Positions 32,930 to 45,519 of a stretch of DNA of 64,000 nt are shown here, piece by piece. Source of the stretch: Halichondria panicea (lineage: Eukaryota; Porifera; Demospongiae; Suberitida; Halichondriidae); contig NC_087383.1 in the NCBI RefSeq assembly GCF_963675165.1, positions 6,178,839-6,242,838 of the forward strand, written 5' to 3'. Within the stretch, counting starts at the first letter, position 1; each line of letters starts with the position of its first letter. The notes below the pieces were generated by a model. It did no database searches. It was not told the origin of the DNA and saw nothing but the letters and a program-made list of their open reading frames with translations. A program made the position numbers and the translations under genes.

Positions 32930-35025
32930 ACTGCTATTCTTCTATATACTCTTTCTGTTCCATACGTCCACAATTTCTTCTTCGAAGTCGATCACTATAT
33001 CTGTATAAGTACAGAGGGCGATTCAATTAAGAGCGACCTTCATTTAGTGAGAAAGGCTTGTGTCGCTCAGGCTATGGCTTTTTAAATTATCTATAGTGCC
33101 ATTCAACCTAGGCAATTGGATTTCTGCATTTTTTATGACATTCCACAATACTATTAGTACTTAATAAATAACTCAATTAAGATGCGATGCACGACAGTCT
33201 CTAAACAAAACAATTTCGCAGATCCCCCAAGATACGGATAATCGCCGAGCCTCCCATTTTTCTGAAATGTTGATTTTCTCCCCCCTGTCAATTTTTTTCT
33301 GTATGAAGGCCTGAACAATGCTCTTCAAAGTACATCTACATGTATATATACATGCAGAAAACATGGCTGTCATTTTATCATAATTATAATGGGTGTTTAT
33401 TCCAGTCCTGTCTTCTCTTCTCTGCTTCTTGACATTCCTCTTAGGCATTTTTTCACATTTTCGAAACGTATAATACTTCTGTACTGAAGAAAGAAAGGGA
33501 ATCGAACTAAAAAACTAATTTTGCACTGTGAAACATTGTGAACGTATATGATTGGCAGGAAAAGCATGAAAAGCGTAGAAACAAGAAATTCGGCGAGTGC
33601 AACTCCAATCCGTTACAACGTCATAGATATTGGCTGAGTCCAAGGTCTCTGGTTTTGAGATCCGAAGGCCTGAGGCTGTAGCATCCCAAACATATAGCGA
33701 GGGTGCTACTAAGGGCATATAACTGATTTAGAATAGTGCTAAGCATTAAGCAAGCTAGGCTATAATTATTAACACATTTAAAGAAGACTCTGAAACCAAG
33801 AGTTTCTACAAGCCTCAAGCAACGTTAAAGCTTCGCTCTGGCTAGTCTACATAAAAAAACTCACATTGAAGGCATGCAGTTTCGTTTTTTTTTCTCTTCA
33901 GGGGAAGCCAGTGAAGGAGGCTATACCGTACCCTCGAGAAAATACGCCCAGCAAGAAGTCTAGGCTTATTAGAGTCCTGACTGGGCGTTTAATCGCGAAC
34001 GGCGAGTTTTCATTCGAATATACGCCCACCCGCGGCCTCAAATCGAGATTTACACTTCACTCTATGACAAATCTTAATTATTGTATTTTCATTTTAATAC
34101 ATAGTATGAACATTTTATTGACAACACAATGTTATAAACTAATGCATGAATAATAATTATGATTAAAGCGATAATGAACATGAAGAAGTGAACTCTGACT
34201 CTATTCCTCTATTCAATGCTTGTCGATGTCAGATGTATAGCAGAAACTTCCCAAAGGATATGGTAGGACATATACTCCTATATACAGAGTATAGTATAGC
34301 TATCAGGTACTTCGTTTCAAAAAACCAAGGCAAGGTAACTTGCAAAATTAGCCTGCATGTGTGATAACTTTCTTGGACTTTGTGTTTTCCTTTCTCAGCA
34401 TAATTATTATACGACTATACTTGTTCTCTGCATAATTATACATCTTCAAGGACAAACAGATCCATACAGAGAAAGTTATATGTTTGATCTTATAGTCCAG
34501 CAAAGAGTATAATTATAGTCTATACTCTAGATCTTACTAGCTAGAGTAAAGGATGGAAATTCAAGCTACATGAAAATCCGGACGATTTAGCACGATGGCT
34601 AGCAAAAACAGAAAGAGCTATGCAGAAACTAACTTGACACATAAAGAGAAACATACCTTGTAATCGATCTGGTGCGGTATCAGCTTCACAGCTTTCTTCA
34701 TAATGAGGTAATGAGCATGTAAAGTAAACGTGCGATAATTGCATTTTCGGAGAATGTGATGCAATTTCGAGTTGAGCTACTTAGAGCATCAATTAGCTAA
34801 ATCTGAGTTTGCCATCAGCTTTTTCATGTCCACTTTACTCTGGATTAACCTTTAGCTGAGCAGAAACAGCTGCACTGCTGTACAAAACTTGCTGAGAAGT
34901 ATTCGCACAAAACTGCTAGGTCAGCATTAATACCTATACAAGTCAATTATCGAGGGCTAGCCGCACCTTGCTGTTGCTATGGTATTAATGCTGACCTAGA
35001 CCTGACCTTATAATCGAGTGAAAAT
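32930..35025. other. No gene seen; transposon debris
   Basis: AT-rich sequence without recognisable exons. Around 33900-34050 runs a segment with GGGCGTTTAATCGCG and CGAATATACGCCCA that resembles other GGGCGTTTAT-containing repeat ends (6850, 35050, 58725). Confidence 0.35.
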
Positions 35026-35765
35026 ACCCTCGTGCAAGAACTTTGAAGTAAAAGAGGGGATGGGCGTTTATTCAAGATGGGCATATTTTCGTGTGTCACA
35101 ACTATATTACTTGTATGGAACGAGTTAAAAACAAAAATAAGAGAGATCTTTCCCAGTAGCGGGCAGCATTTGATAGCAAATAGACTTGCCATATATACCA
35201 TATTACTAGAATATTTGCTGGTGAAAAACCTTTGTGAATGAACCAAACCAGCAGAAAAGTTGACCCTTTGCGATCTAATTATTGCGTTCTGGCAAGGATC
35301 ATGTGTATTTACTAGAGAGATAAAAATGTTGAGAGAAAATTAATGTAAAGGAGAAAATGCATGCAAATGATGTTGCTATTATAGCAAGTGTTATTCTGAA
35401 TTCTACATGTGTTCATGTTTTCTGTACGCAGACGAAAGTTGGGCATGTCTGGTTAGGAGAACGTCAAAGTAAAGTATGCTCTTTCGAATGTGCTTCCCCA
35501 GAAACCGTTAACTGCTATATCTTGGTGATGGTCCAAGATATATAGGGCCGCTCTCAGACCTTTCTATATATACTTCAATGGTAGTGACCCTCTTCAGTTC
35601 TGATTATTATTATACATGCAGACTGTTATATACATCGTAAAATAATAGTGATCACTACTATTTTACGATGTATATAACAGTCTGCATATGGAACTTACCA
35701 GTTACTTCAGACATCCTTGACTCAACAGTCCCTTGGCCCTATACCCCTATATATAATTTGGCAAG
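35026..35765. repeat. 0.75-kb dispersed repeat, copy B
   Basis: Colinear with 6817-7563, including the 72-bp palindrome at 35616-35687. It has TATATA at 35539-35544 where copy A has TATAATTATA. Confidence 0.75.
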
Positions 35766-35775
35766 CAAACCCCTC

Positions 35776-35929
35776 CTGATATGATCTTTAAGTGGCGATG
35801 GTGGTGCTCTGACGCTGGTACTTCCTCACTATGATAATTTATACTCCCACTGATCATGAGCTTGAGACTTGATGACATAGACCTCTCTCGTCTATATCTC
35901 ATCACTGGAGTCTTGAACTCACTAGCACA
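35776..35929 (-). CDS. Possible exon of unknown function
   Basis: After a GTGCTAG acceptor-like site the minus strand stays open and encodes EFKTPVMRYRRERSMSSS, then LKLMISGSINYHSEE and ASEHHHRHLK. The basic and serine-rich composition looks coding, and it lies in the intron between ankyrin exons on the same strand. No family is recognised and the donor is unclear. It could be part of a repeat. Confidence 0.3.
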
Positions 35930-36049
35930 ATCCATTATAGCTATACACTATCATTCCAAAATACGGATAATAAACAGTATATATACTATACGTGGAAAAG
36001 TATGTGTCACTCTTAGGTAATTTTCGGTGAGCATGTTGGATAGATGCTT

Positions 36050-36332
36050 ACTAATAGTTGCATGCCCTCTCCCACCTTTAGCAGTCAATACTTCCTTGAT
36101 ACAGCATATAATTATAGGTACAACCATAGCTCATAATTATCATAATTATGACAATTATTTGCATACGGAAAAGCACTGGTATACAAAAAACATGCAGTGC
36201 TTAAAATAAAGAACTGATACATTTATAAATGAGTGCTATACAGTACTACGAAACTAACTTAAAGTATTATTTTGTACATCCACACTATAATTATACAGAT
36301 CCTTGAGCAGCTGTATTATTACAGCACTCTAG

Positions 36333-36364
<32 letters not shown>

Positions 36365-36526
36365 ATCAGCGTATATACCTCGCTGTGCAAGCACACAGAG
36401 GAATCATAACTCAGTACAACGAATACTACGCTATAATTATATGCCTCGCAGCGAGGTATACAGTAGTGTGTTTGTGCGTGTGTCTGTGTAGAGTGATATA
36501 CAACTGCTCAATAAGTGTATAAGAAC
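36050..36526. repeat. Composite repeat, copy F2 (first part)
   Basis: Matches 27480-27960 in order: CCCTCTCCCACCTT, ACTTCCTTGATA, CCTTGAGCAGCTGTATTA, a CA tract and ACTACGCTATAATTAT. Confidence 0.6.
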
Positions 36527-36528
36527 AG

Positions 36529-37218
36529 AGATTAAAGAGAAAGGGATATGAAACTTGATGACGTGTACATACAATCCGTGTTGCCCAAAATGGGCGTGGC
36601 ATATTGTCTTTACTGCAAGTTCTATGTAAAATCATGCAAAATACTTTGTGGGACTGTATCTCTAGACTTGCTGCTACATATAGAACAAAGTTGATATTAA
36701 ATGCAAGAGTGGACATTTGGGAAGTGCAACAGCTCCTCAGCTAAAAGCCAAGAGACAGCTTGTTCGATCACTTCAACTTTTTTGACCTCTTGTACTTGTC
36801 CTGGAGCAAAATTTTGCAAAATTGTACACTAAAAATCGATTATACTTTCAGCATCAGAGCGATCTAGACTTTGAGACAGGCACCAGTACATAGAATACAT
36901 AGCTAACATTAAAACTCATCACTGAACCATCTTATGAAAACCAACTTGCTTTCTGCTACAGTCCCACAAAGGCTAGTATAGCCAATAAACCAGGGAATCT
37001 GGCGTTCTGGATTTTATTGCCACCAAATATATTTTAAAACAATCTGTGGCTAGTCAATTATAATGATCATAATTCTTCAAGTGAGTCATTCAGCTTCCCA
37101 TGGGCCTGTTTCATTTTATTTACAAATTAAACCACCATTTTTATAGCAACGCGGAGTGCCTAAACTTTTTACATTGAGCTCACGTGATCTAGTTTCATAT
37201 CCCCTTCTCTTCAATCTC
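36529..37218. mobile_element. 0.69-kb TIR element related to the CATAGATTGAAGAG family
   Basis: Left AGATTAAAGAGAAAGGGATA and right inverted TATCCCCTTCTCTTCAATCT form terminal inverted repeats of about 37 bp. It splits repeat F2. The minus ORF at 37116-37382 runs out of the element and is not supported. Confidence 0.65.
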
Positions 37219-38642
37219 TGATAAGAATAAGAGGCTTCTAGACAGACTAAGTCATATTCAGTGGATTTACAAAAATTAATAATGCTTCGACTAGTTTTGC
37301 TTAGTAATACATTGAAGGCTATGAATGATCTACGCCGTTCTTCTGTTCTGCTTTTCTCTGATTTGTCACGCCTAAAATTCACTAAATTTTATTGCAGACT
37401 GCAGACTCTAGCGTAGCAAAATCAGTTGAGTATAATTACATCTTCTTAGTGCTGATCACATGATCTCCAGCCAATCAGCTTATCTGAAAGTAGTCAGGTG
37501 ACCATGGATTAAATACTTAATCCAGACTTAAGTGTGCTTTAAGTTGGTTTGTTAATGCACACTATTTATCAAACAATCATAATACAAGCAGATTGAATCT
37601 GAATGTCATCATAATTATAATAATAATATACAAGCAGATTGAATATGTACACGTACACAAGCAAAGCTGAAAAGTATTAGAAAGTTGAATGTTATTGTTT
37701 CGACTTGTTTTATGTGTACCAAATTGCTGACTTGACCATAGCATCGCTTTTTCGTCTGGAGAAATAGGCTCAGCTTGCTTCGAAGATGTACATACCTGTA
37801 CATAAGCCAGATCCATATAATCGTTTCATCAAAGGTGCTTCGAATATCATAGCTTTCCAAAAGAGTAAACCAGATACTCATTGCCATATAGTTTTGCGCA
37901 CAAAGTTTCCCATCCAGTAAGCCAGATCAGCTGGAGGCATATCCAGTAGTGGGATCAGGACTGTTGGTCAGCAGGAGAAATAAGTCGAGAACATGCCCAG
38001 TCAGTCCAGATAGCTTTAGATCGTATCTCCTTCTCCTTTGCATCAGTTACTGGATCTACAAACCTACTAAAACTTGCTATTACGTCTAGCTAGCTAGCTA
38101 GCCACCAGCAACTGATTTAAAATGTAGCTAGATCTAGCTGCCACGAGGCTAGAGCTCACGTGACAGCACTAAATCCTTTAGAACACACCTAGCCAAGTCA
38201 CGTGTTTTAATGCTGGTGCACTCGGATGGCCTCTCAGTTAACGTGGTACTCGAGGCGCACGCAGATTAAATCTTGGCTAGGTGTGTTCTAAATAATATTT
38301 ATTAGCTATAATTATATAGCTCTGCATTAGAATGCTATATATTATAGCTGCAAGAGTCATTATTGAATTTACTGAGTGACATTAATAATTATAATTATAG
38401 ACATCAAACTTTCAGCATCCTTTTTAACAACAATCATTTCCCAACTATTTTTTCATATAATTATGCCTCGAGGCGTAGCCACACGAGGGATACGGTAAAG
38501 CTGACTGTGTTTGTGTCTGTTCCAGCTGCAACTGCTCAACGGTTACTTGTAATGCGACAAAAACTATAGGCTTCTATAGTCACGTTCTCATGGATTTTGA
38601 TTCGTGGATTAGCAAACATTCTCGAGTTATGGCTAGTTTGAC
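37219..38642. repeat. Composite repeat, copy F2 (second part), with a 116-bp MITE
   Basis: Continues the match to 27980-28457. It includes a MITE at 38177-38292 and ends at the insertion point of the 514-bp TIR element. It carries TATAATTATA at 38317-38326, absent from copy F1. Confidence 0.55.
38177..38292. mobile_element. 116-bp MITE with perfect 21-bp TIRs
   Basis: TTTAGAACACACCTAGCCAA starts at 38177 and its inverse TTGGCTAGGTGTGTTCTAAA ends at 38292. The target duplication is unclear. Confidence 0.8.
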
Positions 38643-39156
38643 CATAGATTGAAGAGTTAGAGGGATAGGAAACGGTTTGTATCTCGAGTAACATCCGCGC
38701 TACGGTGCGGTTTAATCGAGGCCATCACAACAATATCTATTTCTACACTCAGTGCATAATAAACTACAAGTAACTGTGCTTAGTCCGTGCAACTCACTTA
38801 TATTTCAAGGTCTATACCTATTGTAGTAGTCATAACCAGCACGCTTACACTTTACATGTTCCAATAGCTCTAAAACAGCCTTGGGAACATATAACTTTAT
38901 TGGAAAGTCTCTTTTTACTGGGTGTGGTCAGTCATTAGCAAGTACTACACGTGGCTCATGGACTAGGCGTGTTTTAAGTTGCTGAAAGAGATTATGTCTC
39001 GAGGAAACACAGCTTTGGGAGTTACCCGGCAAAAGTGTGTTTAATAGCCTCGTTCATAGGGCGTAGCGCGGATAATTTTCGAGGCTCCACTGCAGATTCA
39101 ATGTAAAATCATCACGTGCACCACTCCGTTTCCTATCCCTCTCTCTTCAATCTATG
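38643..39156. mobile_element. 514-bp TIR element, CATAGATTGAAGAG family
   Basis: The ends CATAGATTGAAGAGTTAGAG and its inverse are flanked by GTTTGAC at 38636-38642 and 39157-39163, a 7-bp duplication. The uninterrupted target is seen in the inverted repeat copy near 52428. Other copies are at 44565-45106 (diverged) and 63635 to the window end, and an end fragment lies at about 54078-54122. Confidence 0.8.
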
Positions 39157-39863
39157 GTTTGACTCACATTGAAGGCTGTTGCAGTCTCTTCAGGAATCTT
39201 TCATAGCATCATCTGTTCGCACAAACTTTCTATTCGAGTTAGCCTTGCACTAAAGCGCTATAGCTTTTTGTTACTCATCGCTATACAAGACTAAGAAAGA
39301 GCTGCTAAAGAAGCTAGCTATTTTAGTAATCATTATGGAACTTGCAGTCACACCCCTTTTTCCTGGATGTAATGTGCATGCGCTCAATACCACGTGTAAG
39401 AGAATCCATTTTGAACGCCAGATCCTGGCAGAATTAATTTTCTTTTTTGTTGAGGTCCTGGTAAGCCACAAACCAACCTTTTCTGATAACTCTTTTTAGA
39501 CTGCTTGTTATAGATAATATTATTACTTTCTGCGATTGATTTCTGTCTTTCACAGACTACTGACTATGCCTTTGACAAAGGGTTTCACCCATTGTTTGGC
39601 TACAGGAAATTTAAGACGATCAGTATGCACTTTCTTGTGAAACAATCAAAGCACATTGCAAATTACTTATCTCTTCTATAACACTCTCGTAATACTTTTG
39701 AGCGAAAGCAAAAACATGGCGAGAGGCATTAGCAAGCGCACGCTTGCAACACTTGTTGTAACTGTATACATGTGTGTAATAGGCTGCTAGTACAATATAG
39801 CTTCATTGGCGTTGGCGCTGTATTATCACCCGTGGTGTTCAGCAATACCAGCGAACAAAAATT

Positions 39864-39936
39864 CATCCAATGTGGGGCTCAAACCCATGATCCTCAGATT
39901 AAGAGTCTGATGCTCTACCGACTGAACTTGACTTAG
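39864..39936 (-). tRNA. tRNA-Lys(CUU)-like sequence, probably a pseudogene
   Basis: The minus strand contains the D-arm with box A-like GTCGGTAGAGC, an anticodon arm TCAGA-CTCTTAA-TCTGA (anticodon CTT) and a T-arm ATGGG-TTTGAGC-CCCAC, spaced as in tRNA-Lys. The 3' acceptor strand ATTGGAT does not pair with the 5' strand CTAAGTC, and box B has TTTGA where TTCGA is usual. It is therefore a decayed tRNA gene or a tRNA-derived repeat. Confidence 0.6.
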
Positions 39937-40792
39937 TATCAGATCCAAGAAAAAGAAAAGAGTGATTTCAAATTAACGAGCGCGCAGTACGAACATTTTT
40001 GGGAGTTACGCCCACTTCCGGTCACACGTTGTGTAAGACTATAGGGAAATCCCATGCATTCTCAGCCAGGGTAAGTCCCATAATAGACCGGCCTGCGTAG
40101 AGCTATAGCTAGCTGCTATGAACAGTTAACTAACTAACTTATATAGGCGAACCCATTTGATACATCAAAACAACAGGTACAATTAATACAAAAAGCTAGG
40201 TAGTATAGTTGCATGCAATAAAGCCAGCTAGCATTATAATTATAGTGCAGAGCTATATAAAATTATCTACTAAGTAGAGTAGCAACAATGGACGAGTTTT
40301 GCTACTCACTCTTCTGAAAGGCTGCGATGGCATTCCAAGTAAATAAACCTATAATTATAGCTATAACTGCAAATCCGCAAATTGCAATCCAAAAAACGAT
40401 ACTATAGAAGCCTATATAATTATTATAGAAACTCTTGTTTGCACTTCATTGATCCTTGAGCAGCTGTAGCAGTCTATACACACACATGCACACAGTATAC
40501 CATAATTATACCTCTCTGAGCACAGTGGTGTTTCTAGGAAATGCAGCTAGTAAGGAGGGTGCTGAGAGCGAGCGCAAAAAAAATGTTTGATTGTTACTAT
40601 AATAATTACATGCATGTATACAGGCTAGATACACTTGAATAACTCTTTGATCATCAGAACGTTCATCCTCTTTATTATTATAGCTACCACCACATGGGTT
40701 TTCGTATATACACTCATGTTTTAATTGTTATACACTAACAAGTTACTATAATAACGATGCAAAACAGTGACCAGTGCAGGCCCTATACCAGT
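39937..40792. other. No gene seen; fragments of repeat F
   Basis: Around 40255-40400 it matches 30215-30360. ATAATTAT at 40351-40358 appears as an insertion relative to 30310-30330, although this alignment is weaker than the others. Confidence 0.4.
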
Positions 40793-41106
40793 ACGGCCAC
40801 TCACTATTCCGTTTAACGGCCAGTGCTGGCTGTCCCAAACAAGGTTCAATACGTACATGACGGCCGGATATGACGTTTTGTGTGTGGTTTAGCAAATAAA
40901 ATTGGATTACACTTAAATAGAGAACGGAATGATTCATTATCCTACATTATCCTCGAGACAAGAACCGCAAAAGTAGTAATCCAATTTTATTTGCTAAACC
41001 ACACCCAAAACGTCATATCCGGCCGTCATATACGTATAAAATTACATTGAAAACCTTGTTTGGGACAGCCAGCACTGGCCGGTAAACGGAATAGCGAGTG
41101 GCCGTT
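40793..41106. mobile_element. Foldback (hairpin) element with arms of about 130-150 bp
   Basis: The left arm ACGGCCACTCACTATTCCG.. and the right arm ..CGGAATAGCGAGTGGCCGT are inverse to each other, through GCCAGTGCTGGCTGTCCC and ACGGCCGGATATGACG to TTTATTTGCTAA. The central loop is about 60 bp. Arms differ at scattered positions and by a small indel. Confidence 0.85.
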
Positions 41107-41224
41107 CTTCAGGGTGAGTTTTGTGCAGTAAACATAATTATAGCTAGCATTCCGTGCCAAGCCAAATTACCGGTATATCGAGGTGACCGTACTTCAGAGA
41201 GCCGGAACGAGAGTCTACTGTACA

Positions 41225-41620
41225 CAGCAGAACAAAATTGCAGTGTGTTATTATAGCGTATAGCATATCAAATTGCTTATAACTGTATATATGCATAGAA
41301 AAGTCAACGCAATGAGCTATTCCCTATAATTATGACAGTCCTACAAGTTACTATACACCCTAGAGCACTGAAGTGCTAACCTTCGTCTGTTGACAGGAGA
41401 ATGGAGTGTTCAGTTATACAATAATAAAGAGACCGGTAAAGGATCACTTTAGCTGCATGTATAGATCTACCTCGAATAAAGGTCGCGTGTGGAGCTAATG
41501 CTAGTTCAAGCTATTCCGCAAAAATTTAATGCGCGAAAACTATTCTAACGCTCATTTTGCAAAATTTCTTTACTATACCCTCATAAACTATACCCACTAT
41601 ATACGGTAAGAAGAGCAGGC
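41225..41620. repeat. Dispersed repeat, partner of 6395-6800
   Basis: Shares the blocks listed for 6395-6800 in rearranged order and lacks the TATAATTATA insertion present at 6757. Confidence 0.6.
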
Positions 41621-41889
41621 CACAAGTATTGTTTAGTGTTAAGTTCCATCAACATGCAGGAACATTTCACCTATATATTAGGTGTCACACAAAGAGAAAC
41701 TACATTATTAATTTGCCCACAAGCATGCATGCTACTGATTGTACAGAGCATGACCACAAAGCTAATAATTATACGCAAGAGCAAGCCACAAGCATTGTTA
41801 CAGAGGTTTATATCCCGTTGCTACGTTGTTGCCAAGTGCAATATGCAGCATAATTCACTGCTGAAAGTCATATTGCACTAACCGCAAAG

Positions 41890-42350
41890 TCATAATGCAT
41901 TAACCACAAAATGCCCCTCTGGCATAATTAAATTAAATAATATTGTATCATGAGAAATAACAAGTAGTCCAGCCATGCAGGAATGTTCAGCACTACTGGA
42001 GTTTCTTCTTTGCAACCATGCAGGTTTTAAAATCGTCCCAGGCTCATTTTGTGAAGATTCTGTGTTCCTAGACATCATCACGGTCAATTCTGGCTTCACC
42101 ATAGCACTAGAAGCGGCTCTTTTTGCAGGGGGCTTGAGCTGTTTTGCAGCAGTGTAGAGGCGAGCTTCTTTGGCTTGGTTGTGATGCCGAGGATGGCTGT
42201 TCGAGCAGCAGTTACACTGAGTATAGTATAGTGGGGTGGGGCTGTTTCTTCGCAGCAGTAAATGGGGTGGGGCTGTTTCTTTGCAGCAGTAGCGGGTGGG
42301 GCTGTTTTGCAGCACCAGAAGTGGGGTGGGACTGTTTTGCAGTGATTTCA
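41890..42350 (-). other. Possible exon or repeat-coded ORF with a minisatellite of about 33 bp
   Basis: The minus strand is open across 41890-42315 and encodes a basic, serine-rich stretch (KQLKPPAKRAASSAMVKPEL, RRNSSSAEHSC). Its 5' part is a minisatellite of units of about 33 bp (GTGGGGCTGTTT plus a GCAGCA block on the plus strand). Composition looks coding, but no family, splice sites or neighbours support it. Confidence 0.3.
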
Positions 42351-42559
42351 GCGTTGGAACTACAACAATTTTGTGTCAAGCCATTCGTCGGTCATGCCAA
42401 TCTTATACGCTGCATAATTATACTGGTGTCTAGGAGAGAGAAGAGATGGAGCTGTGTCTAGAGTTGTTTTTGTCATCTTTTTGTGCAGTTTATATTGTGT
42501 TACTAAGACAGTGTTATGTTGCTATGCCCTCGGGATATAACTAAGTTATTACACGTGCA

Positions 42560-42650
42560 CTCGGGATGCATGGAATATATTGCACTCAGCCCTCGGGGCT
42601 TACGCCCTCGTGCTTCAGTGCAATATATTCCATACATCCCTTGTGCTGTG
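42560..42650. repeat. Hairpin with arms of about 24 bp
   Basis: GGGATGCATGGAATATATTG pairs with CAATATATTCCATACATCCC with one mismatch, enclosing a CCCTCGGGGCTT loop. Probably a miniature element. Confidence 0.6.
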
Positions 42651-43096
42651 TTATAACTATAACATAAATAACAGTCGGTCCATCGGTCAATTTCTGAGCA
42701 ATTAGCTGACCATTAACTACTTGCTCGGTAATTGTATGGATTTGTTTGAATTTACAGTAACGGAGCTACAAAAACCAACTCTGTAATTCAATTATTATTA
42801 GCTTTGTATAGACAATGGTTGCTAGGCAACTACATAATTATAATGCATCACGTGTGTATAATAGATAGCGAGTGCAGCTCACTAAATACTATTATGTGTT
42901 TTATATTATGATGACCCCTTACCAAATCATGCAGAGAGGCTACACGATCGTGTAATAAAATATAACATGGAAGGGACTGTATGACTTTTGTAACCTTGAC
43001 AACGTATCTAAGTACCCTAACCCTCCATTATCAACTTCCCCTGATCATGAACTGTACTTCATTCACATGAATATTGTATTGCATGTACTAACTTAC

Positions 43097-43201
43097 CATT
43101 GATGTCTATATTGCACTCTGTGATAAGGTACTTGATAGTTTCCAGCACCCCCCAACTGACTGCCTCTCCCAGTGGAGTTAGTCCACCATTGTTCACAACT
43201 C
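43097..43201 (-). CDS. Ankyrin-repeat exon
   Basis: A 105-nt exon, phase 1-1, with acceptor CACTATAGGAG and donor GTAAGTTAG. It encodes VVNNGGLTPLGEAVSWGVLE followed by TIKYLITECNIDIN, one ankyrin repeat. It directly follows, in phase, the larger ankyrin exon at 43726-44018. The intron between them contains about 370 bp of TG/CA repeat. Confidence 0.85.
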
Positions 43202-43234
43202 CTATAGTGGTGAGTTAGGGAGCATTGACACGTA

Positions 43235-43607
<373 letters not shown>

Positions 43608-43725
43608 TCACTAACAATGGCAGTCAGACCCACTAGACTACACTAATTCTATACGTACGTTTTAGTTCAGCTATGAATTGGAGATAATACGGCCTGTTAC
43701 AATCATGACACACACACTGACTTAC

Positions 43726-44018
43726 CTAGGTCACACTGTCCAGTTGCCATCAGTAACTGGACACACTTCAGGTATCCATAGCAGCAGGCAAAGTGCAGGG
43801 CAGTGTACTTAGCATTAGTCTGTACATTGATATCGATGCCATCTTGCTGTGTGAGTATCTTCACTACATCAGGGTGTTTGTTGCAGCATGCCCTATGGAG
43901 AGCGGTCCATCCATATCTGTCCCTCCAGTCTACAGGAGCTCCTCTAGCCAGCAGCCTCTCCACATCGTCCACACGACCATCACGAGAAGCATTATAGAGT
44001 TGCTCACCCAGATCATGA
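43726..44018 (-). CDS. Ankyrin-repeat exon, 2.5 repeats
   Basis: This 293-nt exon starts after a CACTGTAG acceptor (phase 2 in) and ends at CCTAG before GTAAGTC (phase 1 out). Residues read HDLGEQLYNASRDGRVDDV, an N-terminal cap-like helix, then YGWTALHRACCNKHPDVVKI, then KYTALHFACCYGYLKCVQLL. These are canonical ankyrin repeats with TALH turns. Its phase-2 start matches the phase-2 end of the kinase-loop exon at 46876-46983, so the two could be joined in one transcript. An ATG upstream in the same frame (44066) could alternatively be a start, but the strong acceptor argues for an internal exon. Confidence 0.85.
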
Positions 44019-44564
44019 CTACAGTGTATTGTGGGAGGAGGTAAACAATGAAGGGCAGAAATCATCATTATTATGTACCTACAAATGACAATGAGTAATC
44101 TCAGTCTCCAATTAGTGGTGGTGAGGAGTGAGTGGGTGTATTATAGAGGATGTGACTGTATTGACCACAATCTTAGGAGCTAGCCTTCACTTGCTAGCTA
44201 TACCCACATCTATAGACACCAGAGGAGACTGCAACTAATTAACCATCACTTATTTAGGTAACTCATTAGTTTCTGAGGCTGTCATCTAAATAAGTAATAC
44301 AGTCATCTTTGCTTCTATAGCACGAGTTATACTATTATACAGTATAAACAATACATGTAGTGTTAGGAGTACATTATGGTCAGTCATTATTGGACAATAG
44401 AGTGTCTGGATTCATAGATAAGGAGTACTGTATTCATTGTGGCCTCTGAGATATGGTCACCTCAATGTACACAGCCATTCCACCAAATGTTCACCACTTA
44501 GTAAACCACAGATAAGGAATTGGAAACGGAAGTCCCTCAAAATAATGTTCACCACTTAGTAAAC

Positions 44565-45106
44565 AATAGATTATAGAGTTAGAGAAGTTACATTGAATCT
44601 GCAATGGATCCTCGAAACTATTCGCGTTACTTATGAACGAGGCTGTTAAGCAATTAATTTTTGCCGGGTAACTCCCTTAAAATAAGAAAGTTGTGTTTCC
44701 TCGAGACATCATAATAATTTTATGATAATTATGATGGCTGACGGACTAGGCGTGTTATAAACATATTATGTTTATAACAAATAATTATGTTTATAACACG
44801 CCTAGTCCGTCAGCCACATGTAGCACTTATAATGACTGACAACGTACACCCAATAAAAAAGATAAATTATCTAGTAAAGTCATAAGTTCCCAAGGCTGTT
44901 TTAGAGCGTGCTAGTTATAACTACTACAATAGGTATAGACCTTGAAATAATTATAAGTAAGTTGCACGGACTAAGCAGCTATTTGTAGTTTATTATGCAC
45001 TGTGTGTAGAAATAGGTATTGTTGTGGCTCCATTAAACCACAGCATAGCGCGGATGATACTCGAGGGTACTTTCGTTTCCAACCCCTTTAAACCCTCAAC
45101 CTATGG
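44565..45106. mobile_element. Diverged copy of the CATAGATTGAAGAG TIR family (inverted) with a 30-bp palindrome
   Basis: The reverse complement follows 38643-39156 through TCGAGTATCATCCGCG, AGTCCGTGCAACTTAC and GTTCCCAAGGC. It carries ATAATTAT at 44947-44954 where both other copies have ATAT. A perfect 30-bp inverted repeat (arms 44735-44764 and 44786-44815) replaces the corresponding interior. Confidence 0.65.
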
Positions 45107-45519
45107 TAAAACACAACACCTCATGATCAGAGTGTTCCAGGGTTCAATGAACTATTTGTTGTGTGGGTTCTAATGAATAAGAATGGTATGCAGAAACATT
45201 AACTTTCTTACAGAGCAATTCTAATGCACCTATCAATGTGTCACCCCACTACCCTCCTAGGGAGGGGTCAGGCTAACATGGAGGATTTGACCATAACTAT
45301 ACCCCAGGTCAAATTCCCCACATGCATGGGGGAGGATTCTTTGTTTAAATACCCTAATTCCCCAGTCACCACCAGTCACAGCCTCAAGCAGTTGTACAGT
45401 CTTTACTACGCAAGGCCAGGTCAAATCATATCAGTATGGGGCCAACATTTCAAGTCTAATTTCCCTGTATGTCCCGGGGGGGCACATTAGGTGCATAATT
45501 GCAATCTATTATTATTTCC
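45107..45519. other. No gene seen
   Basis: A plus-strand ORF at 45224-45490 has no recognisable domains and is probably chance. The sequence includes CAGGTCAAATTCCCC and related inverted words that hint at a small mobile element. Confidence 0.35.

Noticed and set aside
37116-37382. 88-codon basic ORF on the minus strand
   Set aside because: It spans the end of a TIR element and flanking repeat, with no homology recognised.
39864-39936. An intact, functional tRNA-Lys gene
   Set aside because: The acceptor stem strands do not pair and box B is altered.
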